Part shown: positions 28,272 to 36,784 of the stretch, in pieces | How positions within the stretch are numbered: position 1 is the first letter of the stretch | How the letters are laid out: each line of letters begins with the position of its first letter | NCBI RefSeq assembly: GCF_965222285.1 | Contig: NZ_OZ244942.1 | Span: 1,612,001 to 1,676,000 of the forward strand | Direction of reading: 5' to 3' | Length of the DNA: 64,000 nucleotides | DNA from: Tepidicaulis sp002389665 | GTDB taxonomy: Bacteria > Pseudomonadota > Alphaproteobacteria > Parvibaculales > Parvibaculaceae | Notes under the pieces: generated by a model | Seen by the model: only the letters and a program-made list of their open reading frames with translations | Databases searched by the model: none | Told to the model about the DNA's origin: nothing | Program-made: the position numbers and the translations under genes

Positions 28272-28324
28272 AATTCGCGTCCTAGCCCCTTTCCAGCGCT
28301 CCGGCAGAGTGCTATTTCCCGCCT

Positions 28325-29725
28325 ATGAGCAATGAAAGCATCAAACCCGTTCACGTCGTGGGCGCCGGCATGGCGGGGTCGGAAGCTGCCTGGCAGCTTG
28401 CGAATGCCGGCACGCCCGTCATCCTGCACGAAATGCGCCCGGTGCGCGGCACCGACGCCCACCAGACGGACGGGTTCGCCGAGCTTGTCTGCTCGAATTC
28501 TTTCCGTTCCGATGATTGGGAAAACAATGCCGTCGGGCTTCTGCACGAAGAAATGCGCCGGGCAGGCTCCATCGTCATGCAGGCGGCGGAGAAAGCGAAA
28601 GTCCCTGCCGGCGGCGCGCTTGCCGTGGATAGAGATATTTTTTCCGGCGCGGTGACGGAGGCGCTGGAAAACCATCCGCTCGTTACCGTGGAGCGCGGCG
28701 AGGTAGACCGCCTGCCGCCGGAAGACTGGCATTCGGTCATCATCGCGACCGGCCCCCTCACCTCGCCCGCGCTTAGCGAGGCAGTGAAAGGCCTGACGGG
28801 CTCGGACGAGCTTGCCTTCTTCGATGCGATCGCGCCGATTATCTATAAAGACAGCATCGACTTCGACATTTGCTGGTACCAGTCCCGCTACGACAAACCG
28901 GGCCCCGGCGGCACGGGCAAGGACTACATCAATTGCCCGATGAACAAAGAGCAATATGCCGCTTTCATCGATGCGCTTTTGACAGGCGACAAAACCGAAT
29001 TCAAAGACTGGGAAAAAAACACGCCCTACTTTGAAGGCTGCCTGCCTATCGAAGTCATGGCGGAGCGCGGGCCCGAAACCTTGCGGCACGGGCCCATGAA
29101 ACCCGTCGGTCTGACGAACCCGCATAACCCGGATGTGAAGCCTTACGCCATCGTGCAGCTGCGCCAGGATAATGCGCTCGGCACGCTTTACAACATGGTC
29201 GGCTTTCAAACCAAGCTGCGCCACGGTGAGCAGAAGCGCGTGTTCCAGATGATCCCGGGGCTCGAGAAAGCCGAGTTCGCGCGGCTTGGCGGCCTGCACC
29301 GCAATACGTTTATCAACTCACCGCGCGTGCTCGATGCCTCGATGCGGCTGAAAGCCGATCCGCGCCTGCGTTTTGCGGGGCAGATCACCGGCGTTGAAGG
29401 CTATGTGGAAAGTGCGGCCATGGGACTTTTGGCCGGCCGTTTCGCAGCAGCCGAGGCGCGGGGTGCTCAGCCCGTGCTGCCGCCGGTCACATCGGCGCTC
29501 GGCGCGCTTCTCGGCCATATTACCGGCGGCGCGGAAGCGGAAACCTTTCAGCCGATGAATGTGAACTTTGGCCTTTTCCCTGAAATCGAACCGCCCAAAT
29601 CACCGGACGGCAAAAGGCTGCGCGGTAAGGAAAAAGGCCGCGCCCGCAAACAGGCGCTCACCGCCCGCGCCCTGCGCGATATCGAAACCTGGCTGAAAGG
29701 TCAGGAAATGGCCGCCGCCGAGTAA
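28325..29725 (+). CDS. trmFO: Folate-dependent tRNA (uracil-5)-methyltransferase
   Basis: TrmFO makes ribothymidine at tRNA position 54 using methylenetetrahydrofolate and FAD. The 466-residue protein has the FAD-binding motif VVGAGMAGSEAA at residues 11-22, LVCSNSFRSDD (Cys56, the catalytic region) and YINCPMNKEQY (Cys204), then HRNTFINSPR and the closing FAD loop GQITGVEGYVESAAMG. These are diagnostic for the family. Its stop is one base from the stop of the convergent phytoene-synthase-like gene, with no visible terminator between them. Confidence 0.95.
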   Translation: MSNESIKPVHVVGAGMAGSEAAWQLANAGTPVILHEMRPVRGTDAHQTDGFAELVCSNSFRSDDWENNAVGLLHEEMRRAGSIVMQAAEKAKVPAGGALAVDRDIFSGAVTEALENHPLVTVERGEVDRLPPEDWHSVIIATGPLTSPALSEAVKGLTGSDELAFFDAIAPIIYKDSIDFDICWYQSRYDKPGPGGTGKDYINCPMNKEQYAAFIDALLTGDKTEFKDWEKNTPYFEGCLPIEVMAERGPETLRHGPMKPVGLTNPHNPDVKPYAIVQLRQDNALGTLYNMVGFQTKLRHGEQKRVFQMIPGLEKAEFARLGGLHRNTFINSPRVLDASMRLKADPRLRFAGQITGVEGYVESAAMGLLAGRFAAAEARGAQPVLPPVTSALGALLGHITGGAEAETFQPMNVNFGLFPEIEPPKSPDGKRLRGKEKGRARKQALTARALRDIETWLKGQEMAAAE

Positions 29726-29726
29726 A

Positions 29727-30578
29727 TCAAATACGCCCGCGCCACTGCGCCGTCAAAAAACGCCATTGCAGCCGGAAGGCGGGAACCTCTACCCGTTCGC
29801 GGAACGGATGGTCTTTGCGCGCCAGATACCGTCTCTGATAAAGCGGCACCACGGCGAGCGGCAGGAAAACCGGCAGACAGATTTTCGGCATATCGTTCAT
29901 GTGACGGCGCATTTCGTTCAGTGCCTCTTGCGACAGCGCCGCCATCTCACTCATCGCGTCATAAAGGCCCGGCCGGGCCACGCCGTTGAACAGGTCTTCC
30001 AGTTCCACCTCATGTTTGGCGAGCAGCGATTGCGGCAGCATCATATAGCCTTGCGAGGCCTGATAAGGCAGCGCCCGCAAAAACCCGATATAGGCATAGG
30101 CCCGCGCGCCCGCTGTAATAGCTGCATCCAGTCCGGGCTCTATCTCATTTCCGGTGAGAAGCTTCGCACCAAGGCGCATGAGCTGGCCTTGCGTTGCTTC
30201 CACATAAGCATCGAGATCGCTAAAATCCTGAAAGAGCCCGGCTTCCAGATCGCGCGAGCGCCCGTCGATAAGGTCGATAAGATCGCTCGCGCTCACAAGA
30301 CTTCCCGGTAGAAGCTCGGCCAAACAGGCAGCAATGTCATGACCGCGTGTCTCGCCTTTAAAAAGATGTTCCGCCGTTTCCCGCCACCATTGCAGACGGA
30401 TTTCGCCGAGCATGGGCTCGCTGACAAGCTCGCGGACCTTGGCGATTTCTGCGTTGAGCCCGTAAAGCGCGGTAAGTGCGCGGCGCGGCTCTTCCTTGAT
30501 GACGAGCAGGCTCAAATAGCGCTCGAAATCGAGGCTGCGCAACTCTTCCAGAACCCGGTCGAAGGCCGTCTCGCTCAC
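29727..30578 (-). CDS. Squalene/phytoene synthase-like protein (NDUFAF6-like, probably non-catalytic)
   Basis: The 283-residue protein has the isoprenoid-synthase fold by sequence pattern (FERYLSLLVIKEEPRRALTALYG, LQWWRE, RALPYQASQGYMMLPQSLL). It lacks the two aspartate-rich motifs that bind prenyl diphosphate: the first site reads NAEIAK (42-47), and the second has no RD-x3-ED. That is the condition of NDUFAF6, the mitochondrial complex I assembly factor of this family. Its neighbours include an NDUFAF3-like gene, so an assembly role is a reasonable inference. A role in terpenoid synthesis is unlikely. Confidence 0.75.
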   Translation of the reverse strand: MSETAFDRVLEELRSLDFERYLSLLVIKEEPRRALTALYGLNAEIAKVRELVSEPMLGEIRLQWWRETAEHLFKGETRGHDIAACLAELLPGSLVSASDLIDLIDGRSRDLEAGLFQDFSDLDAYVEATQGQLMRLGAKLLTGNEIEPGLDAAITAGARAYAYIGFLRALPYQASQGYMMLPQSLLAKHEVELEDLFNGVARPGLYDAMSEMAALSQEALNEMRRHMNDMPKICLPVFLPLAVVPLYQRRYLARKDHPFRERVEVPAFRLQWRFLTAQWRGRI

Positions 30579-30594
30579 CTTTCACCTCATAAAT

Positions 30595-30623
30595 AAAGGG
30601 GCCGCTGCATGAGCGGCCCCTTT
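30595..30623 (-). terminator. Intrinsic terminator after the PuuD-like gene
   Basis: AAAGGGGCCGCT and AGCGGCCCCTTT form a perfect 12-bp stem with a 5-base loop, 27 bases past the stop at 30650. On the minus strand it ends in TTTATTTATG. It also insulates the downstream phytoene-synthase-like gene, which must then start its own transcript or rely on readthrough. Confidence 0.8.
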
Positions 30624-30649
30624 GCTTTACCGGCCGGGGCCGGTGCTTA

Positions 30650-31252
30650 TCAATAGATGTTCTGTGCCGACACCATGGCAAAGAGCATCGGGATCGACAG
30701 CAGCGTGTTGGTTCGCGAGAACAGCATGGCGGTACGGGCCGCTTTTGCTTTCGCATCGGCTTCGGCATCTACCATGCCGAGCGCGATTTTCTGGTTCGGC
30801 CAAATGACGAACCAGACGTTGAACCACATGATGGTGCCGAGCCACATGCCGATACCGATGGCAATATTCTTTTCGACGGCAAAGCCCTCGATAATGCCAA
30901 GCGTATAGGCTTCAAGCAGATAGCCGTTCATCGACGCCAGAATGATGCCGGTGACGATCGTGGCCATGGCGCCCCAGCGGAACCACCACAGAGCCGCCGG
31001 CGCGATGACCTTGCCGATGGCCGGTTTCTGTTCGTCGGGAATGTTCGGCATGTTCGGGATCTGCACGAAGTTGAAATACCAGAGCAGACCGATCCACATC
31101 ACACCGCTGATGACATGCAGCCAGCGGAAGATGAATGCCCAGAAGCCGTGACCGAGATCACCGCCCCAATTCAGATACATCGCAAAAAGAACCGCCGCGA
31201 GGACGAAACCGGCAATCACCGTGTTCCGAAGCGACGTGAGAATGGCAGCCAT
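30650..31252 (-). CDS. PuuD-like integral membrane protein
   Basis: The 200-residue protein has about five membrane helices and resembles the membrane domain of urate hydroxylase PuuD (FRWLHVISGVMWIGLLWYFN, GTIMWFNVWFVIWPNQK). It lacks the C-terminal cytochrome c domain of full PuuD. The conserved His in RWLHVISG could bind heme, as inferred for the family. The start ATG at 31252 is supported by GGGGAGG six bases upstream. A longer frame upstream has no such site. No purine catabolism genes are nearby, so urate oxidation is doubtful and a respiratory role is possible. Confidence 0.75.
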   Translation of the reverse strand: MAAILTSLRNTVIAGFVLAAVLFAMYLNWGGDLGHGFWAFIFRWLHVISGVMWIGLLWYFNFVQIPNMPNIPDEQKPAIGKVIAPAALWWFRWGAMATIVTGIILASMNGYLLEAYTLGIIEGFAVEKNIAIGIGMWLGTIMWFNVWFVIWPNQKIALGMVDAEADAKAKAARTAMLFSRTNTLLSIPMLFAMVSAQNIY

Positions 31253-31413
31253 AATAGCCCTCCCCAAAAGTTTCACACCCAAAGGCCTCAAGAACCCGGC
31301 CCCCTGCCAATTGCCGGGAGTTATGCGACTCACTTTGAAGCGACTCGCAAAAACCAGAGCAACCCTAGGCGCATCAACTGCAAAAGCCAAGTAAAGCGTG
31401 GGGAGATTGGAAA

Positions 31414-31788
31414 CTAGTCCACAGCAATGAAGGCGCCGGCAACGGGCCTGTCTTCACTTGCAAGGATATTATAGGTCCGGCACGCGGCGGGCGTGGTCAT
31501 CACATCGAAGGAGATGCCGTGCTCCGACAGATGATCGCGAATCACTTTCGGCAAAAACGTCATCGTTTTTCCGCAGCCGATCAGCAGCACATCGAAATCG
31601 TTCTTCAGTGCAACAAGCGGATCGAAAGAGCGAATGCTGGCGTCGTTCAGATCGGCAAGCGGCCAAGGCTCCATACGCGCAGGCAGAAGAAGAAGCGAGC
31701 CTTCCACCCGCTTGCCGTCCACGCGAAACCCGCCATCGCCATAGGCATCGACGGGCGGTTGACGGAAAGCGGGATTGGAAAACTCCAT
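31414..31788 (-). CDS. Mth938-like domain protein (DUF498, NDUFAF3 family)
   Basis: The 124-residue protein is a single Mth938-like domain: GGFRVDGKRVEGSLLLLP, FDVLLIGCGKTMTFLP, MTTPAACRTYNILASEDR and a closing AGAFIAVD. Human NDUFAF3, which helps assemble complex I, belongs to this family, and association with secD-secF in alphaproteobacteria is a known gene-order feature. It lies 7 bp after secF, so it is part of the Sec transcript. The bacterial function is not established. Membrane-complex assembly is the inference from the mitochondrial homologue. Confidence 0.88.
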   Translation of the reverse strand: MEFSNPAFRQPPVDAYGDGGFRVDGKRVEGSLLLLPARMEPWPLADLNDASIRSFDPLVALKNDFDVLLIGCGKTMTFLPKVIRDHLSEHGISFDVMTTPAACRTYNILASEDRPVAGAFIAVD

Positions 31789-31795
31789 CTCGGCT

Positions 31796-32731
31796 TTAGG
31801 CGCCTTTCTTGCCGGGTTCCGGGCTGCTCGCCGTCGCGCTCCAATCGCGTTTCACGCCGAGGATAAGAAGGACCGGCGCCGCAACGAAGATCGAAGAGTA
31901 AGTCCCGATGATAACACCCCAGATCATCGCGAAGGTGAAGCCGCGAATAACCTCGCCGCCGAAAATATAAAGCGCAAAAAGAGCGAGCAAGGTCGTCAGC
32001 GCGGTCATGGTCGTGCGCGTCAGCGTCTCGTTGATCGCCTTGTCGATCAGCTCGCCCAGATCCATGCGTTTATATTTGCGCAGGTTCTCACGCACCCGGT
32101 CATAAACGACAACGGTATCGTTCATCGAATAACCGACAATGGTCAGGATCGCGGCGATGATCGGCAGGCTGAACTCGATCTGTAAAAGCGAGAAAATGCC
32201 GATCGTGGTGATAACATCATGCACCAGCGCCAGCACCGCGCCGATGGAAAACTGCCATTCGAAGCGGAACCAGACATAAATCAGCATCAATGCCACGGCG
32301 AGCACCACGGCAGTCACGCCCGAGTTCACAAGCTCGCCGCTGACTTTGGGGCCGACGACTTCCACGCGCCGGTATTGCACGCTGTCGCCAAGCTCCTGCT
32401 TGACCAACTCGACAACCTGCTGGTCGCTGCCGGGCTCTCCACCCTGGCTTTGAATGCGGATCAGCACATCATTGGGCGCGCCGAAGGTTTGTACCTGTAC
32501 ATCCCCAAGACCCAGCCCGTTGAGCTGGGTGCGGATGGCCGAAATGTCGGCAGCTTCCGGCGTTTCGATTTCGATCATCGTCCCGCCTTTGAAGTCGATG
32601 CCGAAATTCAGCCCCTTGGTGAAGACCAGCGCAATGGACGCCAGAACGATCAAAATCGAAAAGGCGAATGCCGCCTTTCGATAAGCAACGAAGGGGATCG
32701 AGGTGTTTTCCGGAACAAGTTTCAGTCTCAT
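31796..32731 (-). CDS. secF: Protein translocase subunit SecF
   Basis: SecF works with SecD to pull preproteins across the membrane using the proton gradient. The protein has six membrane helices, with GLNFGIDFKGGTMIEI after the first and the family motif SMNDTVVVYDRVRENLRK, then NETLTRTTMTALTTLLALFAL. I start at the ATG at 32731 (311 residues), preceded by GGGGA, because it matches the usual N-terminus MRLKLVPENTSIPF. The longer frame overlaps the end of secD. It follows secD by 11 bp. Confidence 0.96.
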   Translation of the reverse strand: MRLKLVPENTSIPFVAYRKAAFAFSILIVLASIALVFTKGLNFGIDFKGGTMIEIETPEAADISAIRTQLNGLGLGDVQVQTFGAPNDVLIRIQSQGGEPGSDQQVVELVKQELGDSVQYRRVEVVGPKVSGELVNSGVTAVVLAVALMLIYVWFRFEWQFSIGAVLALVHDVITTIGIFSLLQIEFSLPIIAAILTIVGYSMNDTVVVYDRVRENLRKYKRMDLGELIDKAINETLTRTTMTALTTLLALFALYIFGGEVIRGFTFAMIWGVIIGTYSSIFVAAPVLLILGVKRDWSATASSPEPGKKGA

Positions 32732-32742
32732 GCTCGTTCCCC

Positions 32743-34359
32743 TTAAACCGTAAGCGCCGACGGGCGGCGGGACTTGTACCAAAGCGCCACGAACATCCGC
32801 GTCAATGTGAATGCCGTGAAGACGGATGTCAGAATACCGATGCCGAGCGTCACGGCGAAGCCGCGCACCGGCCCCGCCCCAAGCTGGAACAGAATGGCCG
32901 CGGCAATGAACGTCGTGATATTCGCATCGAGAATAGTGCCGAGCGCGCGGTTATAACCGTTCTCGATGGCAACAAGCGGTGTTTTGCCCGCCTTCACCTC
33001 TTCACGGATACGCTCGAAAATCAGCACGTTCGCATCGACCGCCATACCGATGGTCAGCACCACGCCGGCAATGCCCGGCAATGTCAGCGTCGCGCCGAGC
33101 ACTGAGAGAACGGCGCCGATCAGCATGACGTTGGTCACAAGCGCGACATTGGCAAACCAGCCGAAGAGCCCGTAAGCAAGGCCCATATAGAGCACGACAG
33201 CGGCAAAGCCGATAATCGCTGCGATTTCACCGGCGGCAACCGAATCCGCCCCGAGGCCCGGACCGACCGTGCGCTCTTCCAGGATCGTCAGCGGCGCGGG
33301 AAGCGCGCCAGCACGCAGCAGAATGGCCAGGTCGTTCGCATCCTTAACCGAAAAACCGCCGCTGATCTGTCCGCTACCACCCAGAATGGGCTCGCGGATG
33401 ACCGGCGCGCTCAGCACTACATCGTCGAGCACAATGGCAAAGGGGGCACCCACATTCTGCGTCGTGATATCGCCGAACCGGTTTGCCCCGCTCGTATCGA
33501 GCCGGAAAGTAACGATAGGCTCGTTCGTTTGCTGATCGAAGCTGGCTTTCGCATCGACGAGGTTTTCACCGCTCAGCATGGCGCGCCGTTCGATGAGAAC
33601 GCCTTGCGGCGGCTCCGTATTGGAAAGCGGCAGAATCTGCGAGCCGGCGGGCACGCGCGTCGCCTGCGCCTGGGCCGCCGTCATGGAACGGTCCACCAGG
33701 TGAAAGCTGAGCTTCGCCGTCTGGCCGAGCAGGTCTTTCAGGCGGCGCGGATCGTCAAGCCCCGGCACTTCCAGGACGATGCGATTTTCGCCCTGGCGCT
33801 GAATGGTCGGTTCCGTCGTGCCCAGCTCGTCGATACGCCGGCGCACGATCTCGATACTCTGGGAAACCGCCGATTGCGACATCGACACACGGGCAGCTTC
33901 CGAGAACGTCACGCCGATTGTGTCAACCCCTTCCGCCGTGATCACCAGGTCCTTTTCCGGCAGCCCGCCGAAAAGGTTGGCGTCGACGAAGCTGGAAAGC
34001 TCCTCCAGCGCCGCCATCGAGCGTTCCTGATCCCCGGCATCGTTGAGGACGACCGTCACACCTTCGTTCGTTTGGCGCACACGGAAGCGCACTCTGGGAT
34101 CATCCAGCTGGCGCAGCGTGTTGCGCACATCCGTTCGCAGCGTTTGCAGACGCTCCTTGTAAAGCGCGTCCGTTTCCACCTCGAGCAGCAGGTAAGAGCC
34201 GCCCTGCAGATCGAGCCCCAGCACGATCTGGCTTTGCGGCACCCAGCCGGGCAGACCGCTCAGGCTGTCTTTGGAGAAAAAGTTAGGCGCGGTGTAGATG
34301 AACCCCAGCACGGCAATCAGCGTGACCAGGGTGATCTTCCAAGGAGGAAAGCGAAGCAT
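32743..34359 (-). CDS. secD: Protein translocase subunit SecD
   Basis: SecD is the RND-type partner of SecF. The 538-residue protein has an N-terminal helix, the periplasmic P1 domain (VLGLDLQGGSYLLLEV near 46-62, then GENRIVLEVPGLDDPRRLKDLLG), and the C-terminal membrane domain with GMAVDANVLIFERIREE and SVFTAFTLTRMFVALW. It is a little shorter than E. coli SecD in the periplasmic region, as in other alphaproteobacteria. Order yajC-secD-secF is canonical. Confidence 0.97.
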   Translation of the reverse strand: MLRFPPWKITLVTLIAVLGFIYTAPNFFSKDSLSGLPGWVPQSQIVLGLDLQGGSYLLLEVETDALYKERLQTLRTDVRNTLRQLDDPRVRFRVRQTNEGVTVVLNDAGDQERSMAALEELSSFVDANLFGGLPEKDLVITAEGVDTIGVTFSEAARVSMSQSAVSQSIEIVRRRIDELGTTEPTIQRQGENRIVLEVPGLDDPRRLKDLLGQTAKLSFHLVDRSMTAAQAQATRVPAGSQILPLSNTEPPQGVLIERRAMLSGENLVDAKASFDQQTNEPIVTFRLDTSGANRFGDITTQNVGAPFAIVLDDVVLSAPVIREPILGGSGQISGGFSVKDANDLAILLRAGALPAPLTILEERTVGPGLGADSVAAGEIAAIIGFAAVVLYMGLAYGLFGWFANVALVTNVMLIGAVLSVLGATLTLPGIAGVVLTIGMAVDANVLIFERIREEVKAGKTPLVAIENGYNRALGTILDANITTFIAAAILFQLGAGPVRGFAVTLGIGILTSVFTAFTLTRMFVALWYKSRRPSALTV

Positions 34360-34391
34360 GAAACGGTCCCGTTTCTTGAGGCGTGGCTCAA

Positions 34392-34733
34392 TTAGTTGGA
34401 GTTGGCTGCCTCAGGCGCCGGCTCTGTTTTCGAGCGAACGGTGGTGATCGTGCCTTTCACGAGGCGCACGCGCACGCCCTCGGCAATCTCCACCTGGATT
34501 TCATCCCCCTCGCTCACCTTCGTCACCTTGCCGACGATGCCGCCGGCCGTCACGATCTCATCGCCGCGGCGCACCGCGTTGATCATCGCTTGGTGCTCTT
34601 TCACCCGTTTTTGCTGGGGGCGGATCATCAGAAAATAGATGATGACGAAAACCAGAATGAACGGAAAAAGCGAAATCAGCAGATCGCTGCTGCCGCCACC
34701 GGTGCCCTGGGCGTAAGCCGGGGTAATGAACAT
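34392..34733 (-). CDS. yajC: Preprotein translocase auxiliary subunit YajC
   Basis: YajC associates with SecDF and the holotranslocon. The 113-residue protein begins MFITPAYAQ, then one membrane helix (SLFPFILVFVIIYFLMIRP) followed by QQKRVKEHQAM and a basic-acidic cytoplasmic domain with VRRGDEIVTAGGIVGKV. I choose the ATG at 34733, preceded by AGGAG six bases upstream, over an upstream in-frame start. It leads the secD-secF transcript and is divergent from the DUF815 gene. Confidence 0.94.
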   Translation of the reverse strand: MFITPAYAQGTGGGSSDLLISLFPFILVFVIIYFLMIRPQQKRVKEHQAMINAVRRGDEIVTAGGIVGKVTKVSEGDEIQVEIAEGVRVRLVKGTITTVRSKTEPAPEAANSN

Positions 34734-34964
34734 CTTTATCTCCTGAAGGAGGCGCATGGCGCCGCTTGAATCCTGAGGCCGGACTATACCGGCGCGCTGG
34801 CGCTTTGCAAACCCTGTCTCGGCCCGAAACCCGGCCCAAACCTTTGAATTACCGTCGCTTTCACTGCGTTGACCATTTCCCGGCAGCGCCCTAATGTCCG
34901 CCCGTTCCAGGGCCGCCGTGAGCCGGACGGCGGGCAGGAAGAGCGCGACAAGGGAGTAAGCCGT

Positions 34965-35825
34965 ATGACCAAAGACCCAGAGCTCTTGGCCATCCTGGAA
35001 CGGATTGCCGTTTCCTTGGAAAAGTTGGCACCGGAGCCCGAGGCCGTTCCCTCTCTGGACGGAGCCGATGCCTTTGTCTGGGAACCGGAAACGGACCGGC
35101 TCTTACCCGTTGAAACGGTCTCGCGGGTGGATATCTCGCTTTTGCGCGGTGTCGATAATGTCCGCGATATCCTTCTAGAAAACACCCGGCGGTTTACCGA
35201 AGGCCTGCCCGCCAACAACGCGCTGCTCTGGGGCGCGCGGGGCATGGGCAAAAGCTCGCTGGTCAAAGCCGCCCATGCCGAGATGAACAAGGCAAAGCCG
35301 GGCGCTCTCGCGCTCATTGAAATTCACCGGGAAGACATCGACACCCTGCCCCGCCTGATGACGGCGATCCGTGAAAGCGGGCGGCGCACGGTCATCTTTT
35401 GCGACGACCTCTCCTTCGATCACGACGATACGAGCTACAAATCCCTGAAAGCGGTGCTGGAAGGCGGGATCGAGGGGCGGCCTGACAATGTGATCTTCTA
35501 TGCCACTTCGAACCGGCGCCACCTCATGCCGAGCGACATGATGGAAAACGAGCGCTCGACCGCCATCAATCCGTCAGAGGCCGTGGAAGAGAAAGTCTCG
35601 CTTTCGGACCGTTTCGGCCTCTGGCTCGGCTTTCACAAATGCTCGCAGCAGGATTATCTGGAAATGGTGGCGGGCTACGCCGCGTTTCTGGAGCTGGATA
35701 TTGCGCCGGAAGAGCTGCAAGCTGGCGCCGTCGAATGGGCGGCAACGCGCGGCGGGCGCTCGGGCCGCGTTGCCTGGCAATATATTCAGGATGTGGCGGG
35801 ACGGCTTGGAAAACCGCTGAGCTAA
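34965..35825 (+). CDS. DUF815 family AAA ATPase
   Basis: This 286-residue ATPase has Walker A WGARGMGKSSLV at 89-100, a Walker B/sensor region VIFCDDLSFD near 150, NVIFYATSNRRHLMP (sensor 1 with Arg finger region) and SDRFGLWLGFHKCSQ. The DUF815 family is widespread in proteobacteria but its substrate is not established. The N-terminus before residue 60 is poorly conserved. The start at 34965 has GGGAG eight bases upstream. It is the only plus-strand gene between yajC and the nlpD-like gene, with which its stop is immediately adjacent (convergent). Confidence 0.85.
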   Translation: MTKDPELLAILERIAVSLEKLAPEPEAVPSLDGADAFVWEPETDRLLPVETVSRVDISLLRGVDNVRDILLENTRRFTEGLPANNALLWGARGMGKSSLVKAAHAEMNKAKPGALALIEIHREDIDTLPRLMTAIRESGRRTVIFCDDLSFDHDDTSYKSLKAVLEGGIEGRPDNVIFYATSNRRHLMPSDMMENERSTAINPSEAVEEKVSLSDRFGLWLGFHKCSQQDYLEMVAGYAAFLELDIAPEELQAGAVEWAATRGGRSGRVAWQYIQDVAGRLGKPLS

Positions 35826-36767
35826 TTAAGCGCGCACGATGCGTTTGGGATCCACCGGCTTCGTGCCTTTGCGCACTTCGAAATGGATCTGCGGTGTGCT
35901 CACACTGCCCGACTGGCCGGAAAGCGCAATCGTCTGCCCCTTCACCACTTTGTCGCCTCGCTTGGCGAGAATTTTGCCGTTATGGGCATAGGCGGTCATC
36001 CAGCCATCGGCATGGCGCACGAGAACGAGATTGCCGTACCCCTTCAGCTCATTGCCGACATAGGCGACGACACCGCTTTGCGCCGCGCGCACCGGTGTGC
36101 CTTCGGGCACCGCGATGTTGATGCCGTCATTATGAAGGCCGCCTTCCTTGGAACCGAAACTGGAAAGCACGCGGCCTTCCGCCGGCCAGATGAACCCGCC
36201 GGCAGGCGGCGGCGGCGCGGGAAGCGGCGGTTTGACATAAGGACGCGGCGCGCCGGGCGACACGGTGCCTGTCTGGCCCGGCCGGGCCTGCGGATAAGCA
36301 GCCGCCACCTGTACCGGCGTGCCTTTAAGGCGCAACTTCTGGCCGACCTCGATGTTGTAAGAAGAATCCAGGCCGTTCAGGCTGGCAAGCTCGGAAACCT
36401 GCATCCCATGCATTTTGGAAATGCGGTACACCGTCTCCCCGCGTTTCACGACGTGATACGTGCCACTGGAACGGGAAGCCGTTTGCGCAGGCGGACGGCG
36501 CGGCGTGCTCACGCTCGGGCGCGGCAGGGGCGAAGGCGCATTGCGCCGGGCGCTCGATGAATAATTCTTGGAACTGCCGGCTGAAGAACCGCCATTGCGG
36601 TAATCGTACTGCGCATCCCACCAGGCAGGCTGGCTGGCGCAACCGGAAATGAAGGCAAAGCTCAGAAAAAGAACGCCAAGACGTTTGAAAAGCGGTGCGC
36701 GCTGCACAAGGCCGAGCCCCGCACCGCTCTGCAGTGCCCGACTGGTCTTCATATCTGCCAGTCTCAT
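35826..36767 (-). CDS. nlpD: NlpD-like lipoprotein with LysM and degenerate LytM (M23) domain
   Basis: NlpD-type proteins activate septal amidases. From the ATG at 36767 (313 residues) there is a lipoprotein signal ending ISGC (Cys43), a Ser/Pro-rich linker, a LysM domain (103-147, YHVVKRGETVYRISKMHG) and a LytM domain (193-312). The zinc site is broken: the H-x3-D positions are Asn213 and Asn217 (NDGIN), and the H-x-H motif is QIH, leaving only His295. E. coli NlpD is degenerate in the same way. It lies 17 bp after pcm in the order surE-pcm-nlpD, as in E. coli. The second Met (MKTSR, 36752) is an alternative start. Confidence 0.85.
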   Translation of the reverse strand: MRLADMKTSRALQSGAGLGLVQRAPLFKRLGVLFLSFAFISGCASQPAWWDAQYDYRNGGSSAGSSKNYSSSARRNAPSPLPRPSVSTPRRPPAQTASRSSGTYHVVKRGETVYRISKMHGMQVSELASLNGLDSSYNIEVGQKLRLKGTPVQVAAAYPQARPGQTGTVSPGAPRPYVKPPLPAPPPPAGGFIWPAEGRVLSSFGSKEGGLHNDGINIAVPEGTPVRAAQSGVVAYVGNELKGYGNLVLVRHADGWMTAYAHNGKILAKRGDKVVKGQTIALSGQSGSVSTPQIHFEVRKGTKPVDPKRIVRA

Positions 36768-36784
36768 CGCCACTTTCCGCCTCT

